DNA from: JAZNBI01 sp045586995
GTDB taxonomy: Bacteria; Bacillota; Clostridia; Oscillospirales; CAG-272
Length of the DNA stretch: 14,536 bases
Direction of reading: 5' to 3'
NCBI GenBank assembly: GCA_045586995.1
Contig: JAZNBI010000121.1
Location: forward strand, 1 to 14,536
Shown here: positions 7,463-14,424 of the stretch, in pieces
Position numbering within the stretch: position 1 is the stretch's first letter
Layout of the letters: each line of letters begins with the position of its first letter
Position numbers and translations under genes: made by a program
The notes under the pieces: model-generated
What the model saw: only the letters and a program-made list of their open reading frames with translations
What the model was told of the DNA's origin: nothing
Database searches by the model: none

Positions 7463-8373
7463 AACATTTACTTAAACTTATGGATATGTCACCAAAGGAA
7501 ATACAGCATACGCTAAACCTTGCCGATCAACTCAAATACGAGAAGAAAAACGGCATTGAGCATCATATTTTAAAGGGTAAAACACTCGGTATGATATTTG
7601 CAAAAGCGTCCACCCGTACAAGAGTTTCGTTTGAGGTGGGTATGTACGATCTCGGAGGACAGGCACTGTTTCTTTCCTCTAATGACCTGCAAATCGGTCG
7701 CGGAGAGCCGGTTGAAGATACCGCGCGCGTGCTTTCGAGGTTTCTTGACGGTATTATGATAAGAACCTTTGAGCAAAGCGAGGTTGAAGCATTGGCAAAA
7801 TACGGAAGTATTCCGATAATCAACGGATTGACCGACTACTGCCACCCTTGCCAAGTGCTTGCCGACCTTATGACTATAAGAGAGTACAAGGGAACGCTTT
7901 CGGGCAAAAAGCTGTGCTTCATAGGCGACGGAAATAATATGGCAAACTCTCTTATCGTAGGCGGAATTAAAACCGGAATGGAGGTTGCCGTCGGCTGCCC
8001 CAAAAATCATCAGCCGGATGCGGAAATTATGAAGTGGGCTTCCGAGAACGGTAAATTTACCTGTACCGACGATGTTATGCTTGCGGCAGAACAAGCAGAC
8101 GTACTTTATACAGACGTTTGGGCATCGATGGGACAAGAAGCGGAAGCTGCGGCGCGAAAAATAGAATTTGAAGGATATCAAATAAATTCAAAGGTTATGT
8201 CGGTTGCCAAAAAGGATGCTATGGTGCTCCATTGTCTGCCTGCTCACTGAGAAGAGGAAATCACTGCCGAGGTATTTGAGGCACACGCAGGAGAAATTTT
8301 TGATGAGGCCGAAAATCGCCTCCATGCTCAAAAAGCGATCCTTGTACAATGCCTCGGTCAAAAAAATATATAA
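7459..8373 (+). pseudogene. argF: Ornithine carbamoyltransferase, interrupted by an in-frame UGA
   Basis: This enzyme joins carbamoyl phosphate and ornithine to citrulline. I chose ATG 7459, which overlaps argD by ATGA and has AAAGGAG 11 bases upstream; a TTG at 7450 lies too close to that site. Carbamoyl-phosphate motif STRT is at residues 51-54, HPCQ at 129-132, DVWASMG at 219-225 and HCLP with Cys259. The frame then hits TGA at 8248-8250 (codon 264), so the plain product is 263 residues. The same frame continues with EEEITAEVFEAH and DEAENRLHAQKAIL to a TAA at 8371-8373, exactly the normal OTC C-terminus. Homologues, as I recall them, read HCLPAHREEE, so UGA replaces Arg (CGA to TGA is one change). 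The lost tail holds substrate-contacting Arg287. Either a recent nonsense mutation, a sequence error, or readthrough. Confidence 0.88.
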
Positions 8374-8378
8374 ATTTT

Positions 8379-8429
8379 AAGATATAAAATACTCCCGAAC
8401 GAAAAACGTTCGGGAGTATTTTATATCTT
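8379..8429. terminator. Perfect 23-bp hairpin, bidirectional terminator
   Basis: Arms 8379-8401 and 8407-8429 are perfect complements around an AAAAA loop. The GC-rich core (CTCCCGAACG) is flanked by A/T-rich outer stems, so T-rich runs follow the core on either strand. It lies between the plus-strand argF and the minus-strand serpin gene and should stop both transcripts. Confidence 0.9.
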
Positions 8430-8461
8430 CACAGAAAATACGATTAAATCGTTTTATTTAA

Positions 8462-9778
8462 CTACCTTACATTATTTACGACACCGGAAAACAGCACAGC
8501 ACCGTATCTGTCGGTTATCAAAAATCCGAATGCCCGGTCAATTATATAGTCGTGATACACCTTCTCGTATCCTTCGAGAGGACCGGCGGCGCCTGCCATC
8601 GGCATTACGGTAACCGCCGCTCCTTCAATACCCTTATCGTTAACGTCAATACTGCACTTATGAATTACACCATCACAAGCGAGGGGTTCATCCGAAATGT
8701 TGGAAAGATCACACTCCTCAAGATCAAACAGCTTTACTATACCGAAATCATCCTTGAGTATGTCCGAGAGATTGCCATCAAAGGAAGCATTGTATTCGGG
8801 GAAAAAGGTTCTGGTGTGGTGAATCTGCTTGTTTTCGTCATCTATATATCCATAGTCACCAAGATCGTTGATATTGCAGATGTTTTCCAAAGTAAAAACT
8901 TCCTCAAGTGTGCGCCCTTCTGTCGGAAGGATAAACTTTATATCGAATCCGTGTTCTGTCCTCGTATAGAATGAGGTATATCCATCACCCTCGTAGATGT
9001 TTCCGTTAGAATAATAACCCATAAGCAGCTTGGTGCTTGTAAAACTTCCATCGGAGTTCTTGAAATCATACGTTTTATCCGTAAATTTAAGCTCATTGCC
9101 GTCCTCATTCCAAACCTCCTTGAGATAGAAGGTATTGATAAGAGTGATCAAGGTTTCGGGCGATAGCTCTATATCCCCATCAATAATTCCGTGCGTTTTA
9201 TCCTCAATATAAGCATTTATGGCTTTTTCACCTTCGCTCGTTTTGAAGTTCACGCCAAACAAATCGCAATTATAGTTGTTTGCAAGATCGTTTACACCTT
9301 CTTCTTTTAGCGTAATGCTTTTATCTACCCAAATTGAATTAGCCAGTTCCTCGAAGGCCAAGAGCTTCTCGTTGCCAAGCATATTGGTGTAATAAAACTC
9401 TCGGTTGGAAAAAGCATATAATAGTTTGGTAAAGTTCTTTACCTCACCGTAGGTCACACCTACTGCATTCAGTATTTCATCCCTTGTTTCGCCGTTTGCG
9501 CACTCGGCGGCAAGTGCCAGTGCCATATATACCGAAACGGGCGAAATACAAATATTGCTTTGTCTGTCGCTGTCGGAATAGACCTCATAAGTAAGCTTTG
9601 CGGCAAATCCGGAAATTTTTTCAAGAAATTCAGAATATTCCTCCTGCCGAAAATCCGAATAATCTATCTCCATAGCTTCCGCGGCCGATGCCAAGGAATA
9701 GCTTTCGGGATTTATACCACAAGACGAAAAAGCAACGCACATTGACAGAATTATTATAACAGATATTAATTTTTTCAT
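8462..9778 (-). CDS. Serpin family protease inhibitor, predicted lipoprotein
   Basis: This is a bacterial serpin, a suicide inhibitor of serine (or cysteine) proteases, predicted to be anchored outside the membrane. I chose the ATG at 9778 because AAGGAG lies seven bases before it; a longer frame from 9796 is open but has no better site. The 438-residue product starts with a basic, hydrophobic signal peptide and a lipobox-like FSSC with Cys20. The serpin core follows (NICISPVSVYMALALAAECANGETRDEI, about 75-100). The reactive-centre hinge VNDKGIEGAAVTV begins near residue 379, and the signature DRAFGFLITD and LFSGVVNN closes the protein. The small-residue hinge suggests an inhibitory serpin. 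By alignment to antitrypsin the P1 residue falls in the GAAG stretch (Ala), which would suit elastase-like targets; this is an inference. Confidence 0.92.
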   Translation of the reverse strand: MKKLISVIIILSMCVAFSSCGINPESYSLASAAEAMEIDYSDFRQEEYSEFLEKISGFAAKLTYEVYSDSDRQSNICISPVSVYMALALAAECANGETRDEILNAVGVTYGEVKNFTKLLYAFSNREFYYTNMLGNEKLLAFEELANSIWVDKSITLKEEGVNDLANNYNCDLFGVNFKTSEGEKAINAYIEDKTHGIIDGDIELSPETLITLINTFYLKEVWNEDGNELKFTDKTYDFKNSDGSFTSTKLLMGYYSNGNIYEGDGYTSFYTRTEHGFDIKFILPTEGRTLEEVFTLENICNINDLGDYGYIDDENKQIHHTRTFFPEYNASFDGNLSDILKDDFGIVKLFDLEECDLSNISDEPLACDGVIHKCSIDVNDKGIEGAAVTVMPMAGAAGPLEGYEKVYHDYIIDRAFGFLITDRYGAVLFSGVVNNVR

Positions 9779-9811
9779 AAAATACTCCTTCATCAAAGCT
9801 TCTACTATATA

Positions 9812-9836
9812 GTCGTTTTTTTATTAAAAATGTTCC
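9812..9836 (-). promoter_or_regulatory. Possible ECF-type promoter of the serpin gene
   Basis: On the minus strand GGAAC (9836-9832), a 16-base spacer and CGAC (9815-9812) match the general form of ECF promoters (GGAAC, about 16, CGTC/CGAC). The serpin ATG lies 33 bases beyond. A good sigma-A promoter was not seen here. The match is short and could be chance. Confidence 0.3.
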
Positions 9837-9868
9837 GTTTTTTTGAAAAAATTCTAAAAATTTAAAAA

Positions 9869-9911
9869 CGCATAGAAAACAATGGCAAAATCCTGCACTG
9901 TTTTCTATGCG
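9869..9911 (-). terminator. Terminator of the ABC transporter operon
   Basis: Arms 9869-9881 and 9899-9911 pair perfectly over 13 bases, with a 17-base loop. Read on the minus strand the hairpin is followed by TTTTTAAATTTTT, the expected tract. It lies downstream of the permease gene and upstream of the serpin gene. Confidence 0.8.
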
Positions 9912-9954
9912 CTTATCATAAAAATCACACGTACTGAGCTATGTCAATTTTATT

Positions 9955-9981
9955 CATAATGTTTTGCAAAAAAACATTATG
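9955..9981 (+). terminator. Hairpin across the permease stop codon with plus-strand T-tract
   Basis: CATAATGTTTT (9955-9965) and its complement (9971-9981) form an 11-bp AT-rich stem around GCAAA. The permease TAA stop (9979-9977) lies inside one arm. A T-tract (ATTTTTTTA) follows on the plus strand, so it would act against antisense transcription rather than on the ABC transcript. The stem is weak. Confidence 0.4.
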
Positions 9982-11209
9982 ATTTTTTTATTGCTTTAAA
10001 AATCGCGCTTATTTTCGGTGGTGTACCGTAAAGCAGCACGCCGACACGGTATATCTTCGCCGAAACGAATCCTACACCGACGGTGGAAGCTATTAGAATA
10101 ACGACCGAAATAATAATTTCATATGCAGGCACGGTACTCATCGCAATTCTTGTAAACATTGCCATCGGCGATGTAAAAGGGATATATGAGCAAATCTTCA
10201 TCAAGGTGTTATCTACACTGCCGTTTGCCATCGACATCATAACAACAAGAAAACCGCCGACAAAAAGCAATGTGATAGGCATGACCGACGTATTGATATC
10301 CTCAAGCTTAGATGCAGTTGAGCCCACGGCTCCAAATAAAAATGCGTAAACAAGAAAGCCCAGAATGAAAAACAAAAGCATATAAAGGAACAATTCTACA
10401 GGCATATTAAAAATCGAATCAACAATAGGATTATCTGCCCAATAGCTCTTATTTATATTAAAGAACAGCAACGCCGAGCCAAATATCGCAACAAGCTGAA
10501 TAAGCCCTGCAAGGCATGCTGCAATAACCTTACCAAACATCATTGACGTAGGTTTTGCACTTGTAATAAGCACTTCCATCGCTCTCGAGCTCTTTTCGGT
10601 TGCAACACCCGTTGCAACCATCTGTCCGTAGAGAAGAATAACCATGTACAAAGCAAAAATCATAATGTATGTATAAAAGAAATTTTCCATCTGGTCCTTG
10701 CCGAGATTGAAGGTTTCGCTCTCAATTTGAGCAGACATAATATTGACCGCTTCCTCCGATGAAATACCGCCGGTTATCATAGCGTTTAAACGGTATGCAG
10801 CTTGAAGCACCTCGCTCGCAATAACGGTATTACTGTCATACATAGAAAGGTTGTTTACATAATAGGTGTAAGAGGTAAGTGAATTCAAAACAAATGCGCA
10901 CTCGGCGTCGCCCGATACGATTTTTTCTTTAATGGCATCTGTGTTCTCATTAGAAAGGATCACGTTATATCCGCTAAACGCTTCGACAAACATATCGTTT
11001 GCAAGCTCCGCGCCCTCTCCTGAGAGTATCATTATCGGAAGTGTATCTTGAGATATAACGTCATCTTCTTTTTCAAAAGCGATTGTTATACGGGGCAGAC
11101 ACATAACAACCGTAATGACTGCCATCAAAAAAACCGTAACACCAACAAAGACCTTATTGGCAAAATAGTTCTTCAATTCAAAGTTCAATATTTTTCTAAA
11201 TTGTTTCAT
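9977..11209 (-). CDS. ABC-2 type transporter permease (YhaP/NatB-like)
   Basis: This is the membrane half of an ABC exporter. Starting at the ATG at 11209, placed seven bases after AAGGAG that lies in the final codons of the ATPase gene, the product has 410 residues; a longer frame from 11233 would lie inside that gene. One membrane segment near residues 20-38 is followed by an outside domain of about 130 residues and then about five further hydrophobic segments from near residue 180. The stretch ATGVATEKSSRAMEVLITS, with the E-K-S-S-R-A-MEVL pattern, is characteristic of NatB/YhaP-type ABC-2 permeases. The gap to the ATPase is four bases, so the pair is translated together. The cargo is unknown; sodium or drug efflux is known for relatives. 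Confidence 0.87.
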   Translation of the reverse strand: MKQFRKILNFELKNYFANKVFVGVTVFLMAVITVVMCLPRITIAFEKEDDVISQDTLPIMILSGEGAELANDMFVEAFSGYNVILSNENTDAIKEKIVSGDAECAFVLNSLTSYTYYVNNLSMYDSNTVIASEVLQAAYRLNAMITGGISSEEAVNIMSAQIESETFNLGKDQMENFFYTYIMIFALYMVILLYGQMVATGVATEKSSRAMEVLITSAKPTSMMFGKVIAACLAGLIQLVAIFGSALLFFNINKSYWADNPIVDSIFNMPVELFLYMLLFFILGFLVYAFLFGAVGSTASKLEDINTSVMPITLLFVGGFLVVMMSMANGSVDNTLMKICSYIPFTSPMAMFTRIAMSTVPAYEIIISVVILIASTVGVGFVSAKIYRVGVLLYGTPPKISAIFKAIKKS

Positions 11210-11213
11210 TTCC

Positions 11214-12101
11214 CTACTCCTTATCGCCCGCATACTCTACAAATATATCGTTGAGAGAAGGTTCAAACACCTTGATTTCGTCGATGTCATAATTTTTTGT
11301 AAGATTTTGCATCACATCAAGCTTTTCTTCGGAAGAATTTAGTTTAATAATAACAGAGTTATCTCCGAAAGCCGCAGAGTTTTCATAATATGACATAATT
11401 TTATCACTGTCCTGTGATGATATAACAAGCTTATTACGGGGATAATTGCGCTTAATTTCGCGCAAATCACCCGTCAATACAACTTTACCGTTATGTATAA
11501 TTGCAATACTGTCGCAAAATTCTTCAATATAGCTCATCTGATGACTCGAAAACAGCACGATTTTGCCCTTGGCTATTTCTTCCTTGATCACTTCCTTTAG
11601 AAGCATCGCATTCACAGGATCAAGGCCCGAGAACGGCTCGTCCAAAATCACTATTTCGGGATCGTGCGCTATTGCGGTAATAAGCTGTATTTTTTGTTGA
11701 TTGCCCTTGGATAAGGTGTCAAGTCTTTTATTCCGATATTCTGTCATGCCAAGACGTTCAAGCCAATAATCCACCGACTTTATCGCATTTGCTCTGCTCA
11801 TACCCTTAAGCTCGGCAAAATATACCAGCTGGTCAATAATTTTCTTTTTAGGATAAAGTCCTCTTTCCTCGGGTAAATATCCAAATCCGATTTTATTATA
11901 ATCAATCGGCTTTCCGTCTATCAATATTTCTCCGCTGTTTGCGGAGAACACGTCCATCAAAATACGTATAGAGGTGGTTTTTCCTGCGCCGTTTCTTCCC
12001 AAAAGTCCAAACGCCTTGCCGCCTTCGGCAGTAAAACATACACCGTTCAAAACCTGTTTTTCGCCAAAACTTTTGAAAATATTTTTTAATTCCAATCTCA
12101 T
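11214..12101 (-). CDS. ABC transporter ATP-binding protein (YhaQ/NatA-like)
   Basis: This is the ATPase that powers the downstream permease. The ATG at 12101 has AGGGGGAG seven bases upstream; an upstream frame to 12188 has no ribosome site and would span the promoter. The 295-residue product shows Walker A GRNGAGKT (35-42), a YLPEERGLYP segment at the Q-loop position (75-84) with Glu in place of Gln, the signature LSKGNQQK (130-137), Walker B IVILDEP (150-156) and a switch histidine in LFSSHQMS. The C-terminal region ends in a PSLNDIFVEYAG pattern usual for drug and sodium exporter ATPases. The YLPEERGLYP form is common in YhaQ-like proteins. A strong promoter lies 59 bases upstream. Confidence 0.93.
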   Translation of the reverse strand: MRLELKNIFKSFGEKQVLNGVCFTAEGGKAFGLLGRNGAGKTTSIRILMDVFSANSGEILIDGKPIDYNKIGFGYLPEERGLYPKKKIIDQLVYFAELKGMSRANAIKSVDYWLERLGMTEYRNKRLDTLSKGNQQKIQLITAIAHDPEIVILDEPFSGLDPVNAMLLKEVIKEEIAKGKIVLFSSHQMSYIEEFCDSIAIIHNGKVVLTGDLREIKRNYPRNKLVISSQDSDKIMSYYENSAAFGDNSVIIKLNSSEEKLDVMQNLTKNYDIDEIKVFEPSLNDIFVEYAGDKE

Positions 12102-12159
12102 TTTGTTTCTCCCCCTATCTATGAACTGCAATATGTCGACTTGTTTCTTTTGATAAATT

Positions 12160-12188
12160 ATTATATCACACATAAATTCATTTTTCAA
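12160..12188 (-). promoter_or_regulatory. Promoter of the ABC transporter operon
   Basis: On the minus strand TTGAAA (12188-12183), a 17-base spacer and TATAAT (12165-12160) are near-consensus, with a TG extension (TGATATAAT). The ATPase ATG is 59 bases beyond the -10 box. Confidence 0.8.
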
Positions 12189-12210
12189 CTAAAAATAAAG
12201 CTTTTTTCAC

Positions 12211-12239
12211 TTGAATATAGGTAAAAAATGTGATATAAT
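12211..12239 (+). promoter_or_regulatory. Promoter of the gpsA-nuclease operon
   Basis: TTGAAT (12211-12216), a 17-base spacer and TATAAT (12234-12239) with a TG extension lie 44 bases before the gpsA ATG. It is divergent from the ABC promoter, 22 bases away between -35 boxes, and shares the sequence TGTGATATAAT with it. Confidence 0.8.
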
Positions 12240-12283
12240 TACAGTAATTATAAAAATACATTTTTCCGAAAGGGTATATAATA

Positions 12284-13240
12284 ATGAAAATTGCCGTCAT
12301 CGGATGTGGACGCTGGGGCAGCTTTATCGCGTATTATCTCAATTCATTGGGGCACAGCGTTTCGCTTTACGGACGTAAAAATTCAAAACGTACAGAAGAA
12401 TTTTTCAGAGAAAGAAAAAATGAATATCTCACGTTGCCCAGTGAAATAACACTCACGACCGATATAAATTGCATTACAAGTGCAAATATCGTTGTAATAT
12501 CAATAAATTCACAAAACCTACAGGATTTTTTTGACGAAATTGCGCATCTGCACGTAGAAAATAAAGTTTTCGTCCTTTGTATGAAAGGTATTGAAATTTC
12601 CACCGGACGACGACTTTCGCAAATCGTGGAGGATAACGTAAGCAGTTCAAACAAAGTAGCGGTCTGGCTCGGCCCCGGACACGTTCAGGAATTTTGCCGT
12701 GAAATACCTAACTGTATGGTTATCGACAGTACCGACGAAAAGGTCAAGGAAATGCTTGTTGACAGCTTTTCGGGGACACTTATACGGTTTTACTACGGTC
12801 AGGATCTGATAGGCAACGAAATCGGTGCGGCAGCAAAAAACGTAGTTGGGATTGCCGCGGGTATGCTCGATGGGTTAGGACTGTCAACGCTTAAGGGTGC
12901 GCTTATGTCACGCGGAACACGGGAGATAGCACGATTAATAAAGGCAATGGGCGGAAACGAGCTCTCAGCGTATGGATTATGCCATCTCGGCGACTACGAA
13001 GCAACCGTTTTTTCACAGTTCAGTCAAAATCGCTCCTTCGGAGAGGAATTCGTCAACGGGCGCCACTTTGAAAAGCTTGCAGAGGGTTATTTCACCGTTG
13101 TGGCATTGGTTTCACTCGGCAAAAAATATGATGTCGAATTGCCCATAAGCACAGCAGTATATGAAATTCTTTATATGAAAAAAGACCCCACGGAAACCAT
13201 CCACAAGCTATTTACCAGAAGCTTAAAAAAGGAGTTTTAA
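12284..13240 (+). CDS. gpsA: NAD(P)-dependent glycerol-3-phosphate dehydrogenase
   Basis: This enzyme makes sn-glycerol 3-phosphate from dihydroxyacetone phosphate for membrane lipid synthesis. The 318-residue product has normal length. The nucleotide-binding start reads AVIGCGRWGS (residues 4-13). The catalytic Lys185 lies in GAAAKNVVGIAAG, Asp237 lies in HLGDYE in place of the usual GLGDL context, and SQNRSFG corresponds to the substrate-binding SRNRRxG motif. The substrate loop reads GPGHVQEF rather than the usual GPSxAxE, so it is a somewhat divergent member. AAAGGG precedes the ATG by nine bases. It is followed after 31 bases by the nuclease gene and is probably co-transcribed with it. 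A related dehydrogenase role cannot be fully excluded. Confidence 0.85.
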   Translation: MKIAVIGCGRWGSFIAYYLNSLGHSVSLYGRKNSKRTEEFFRERKNEYLTLPSEITLTTDINCITSANIVVISINSQNLQDFFDEIAHLHVENKVFVLCMKGIEISTGRRLSQIVEDNVSSSNKVAVWLGPGHVQEFCREIPNCMVIDSTDEKVKEMLVDSFSGTLIRFYYGQDLIGNEIGAAAKNVVGIAAGMLDGLGLSTLKGALMSRGTREIARLIKAMGGNELSAYGLCHLGDYEATVFSQFSQNRSFGEEFVNGRHFEKLAEGYFTVVALVSLGKKYDVELPISTAVYEILYMKKDPTETIHKLFTRSLKKEF

Positions 13241-13271
13241 CCTAAAATTATTCAAAAAGGAGAGCTCTGAC

Positions 13272-14411
13272 TTGATTAATTTTTTACATACGGGCGACAT
13301 TCATTTAGACAGCCCCTTAAAGGGACTTTCCGCAGAAATGTCGGTATTACGACGCGAGGAAATGCTTTCTACCTTCATTTCGATGATGGAATTTGCAACT
13401 GCCGAAAAATTAGATATTGTTTTTATATCAGGCGACCTTTTCGACTCCGGATTTGTCAGTAAAAAAACGATTTCTGCGGTTTCCGACGCTTTTGCCGCAG
13501 TTCCCTGTCCCATTGTAATAAGCCCGGGAAATCATGACCCATACAGACAAAGCTCGGGTATATATTCAATACATAAATTTTCGGATAACGTACATTTGTT
13601 CAAAGCAGACTCAACTGATTTTTTTGAATTTGAAAATATAGGTGCGCGTGTTTACGGATATGCCTTCAATTCCGAAGAGCTCAGGGTAAATCCCCTTATC
13701 CAAACTCCGCTACACCTTGAAGATTCATACATAAACTTTTTGTGCGCGCATGCCGACATTTTGTCGCCGCTGTCGCCATACGCTCCGATCAGCGAGGCAA
13801 ATATTGCCGAAATCGGATTCGACTATGCCGCGCTCGGACATATACATAAATATCCGGATATGCGCACTGTGGGAAATACAACGATATCCTATTGCGGCAT
13901 ACCCGAGGGACGCGGATTTGACGAGCCGAATTTTGGTTCTGCAGTAATCGGAAGTATTTCAAAAGGAAAGATAAAAACCGAACGCAAACAATTTGCAAAA
14001 AGACGGTATATTACAAAAAATCTCAACGTAAGTCAAATAAATTCAAACGCTCAGATCGCTTTTGCGGCAGAGGAGTTTATAAAAGAATCGAATTACGGCA
14101 AAGAAACCGCATTGTGCTTGATTCTCCAAGGGCTTGTAGATATGGATTTTTTGCCCGATCTTCAGGAGATTACAGACCATTTAAATAAAAATTCAGAAAA
14201 AGATAATGACCGCCCCTTCTTGTTAAAGCTGAAAAACGAAACGTTGCCTGTATACAATGCCGAAGCACTTGCTTCGGATATGACGCTGCGCGGCGAGCTT
14301 TACCGTGTTCTGCTTCCGAAAATCAATTCGATGTCGATCGAGGAAAAGCTAACTGCCGCCCACGCTCTCCAAATCGGGCTTTCCGCTATTGACGGAAATC
14401 CTTTGATATGA
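13272..14411 (+). CDS. Metallophosphoesterase DNA repair nuclease, SbcD/YhaO-like
   Basis: This is a Mre11/SbcD-type nuclease subunit that works with a SbcC/YhaN-type ATPase in DNA break processing. A TTG start at 13272 has AAGGAG nine bases upstream and gives 379 residues. The five two-metal phosphoesterase motifs are all present: GDIHLD (Asp9, His11), GDLFDSG (Asp55), GNHDP (Asn87, His88), HAD (His160) and LGHIHK (His190, His192). These match the B. subtilis YhaO family in size and style. It lies after gpsA and directly ahead of its partner gene, which begins 13 bases after this TGA stop. Confidence 0.92.
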   Translation: MINFLHTGDIHLDSPLKGLSAEMSVLRREEMLSTFISMMEFATAEKLDIVFISGDLFDSGFVSKKTISAVSDAFAAVPCPIVISPGNHDPYRQSSGIYSIHKFSDNVHLFKADSTDFFEFENIGARVYGYAFNSEELRVNPLIQTPLHLEDSYINFLCAHADILSPLSPYAPISEANIAEIGFDYAALGHIHKYPDMRTVGNTTISYCGIPEGRGFDEPNFGSAVIGSISKGKIKTERKQFAKRRYITKNLNVSQINSNAQIAFAAEEFIKESNYGKETALCLILQGLVDMDFLPDLQEITDHLNKNSEKDNDRPFLLKLKNETLPVYNAEALASDMTLRGELYRVLLPKINSMSIEEKLTAAHALQIGLSAIDGNPLI

Positions 14412-14424
14412 AAGGAGAGCGCCA

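Noticed and set aside
7450..8250. argF starting at TTG 7450 and ending as a complete 266-residue gene.
   Set aside because: The TTG is only about two bases from the AAAGGAG site, while ATG 7459 is well placed and overlaps the argD stop. The C-terminal homology continues past the UGA, so the short frame is not a complete family member.
8248..8283. A selenocysteine insertion signal after the argF UGA: TGCC/GGCA stem (8265-8268 with 8280-8283) with GGT in its loop.
   Set aside because: The stem is only four pairs with an 11-base loop, and homologues have Arg rather than Cys at this place, so selenocysteine has no chemical reason here. It is better kept as chance unless the organism shows selA/selB and conserved structure.
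8552..8974. A 140-residue plus-strand frame inside the serpin gene.
   Set aside because: It is antisense to a strongly identified serpin, including its reactive-centre region, and has no supporting signals.
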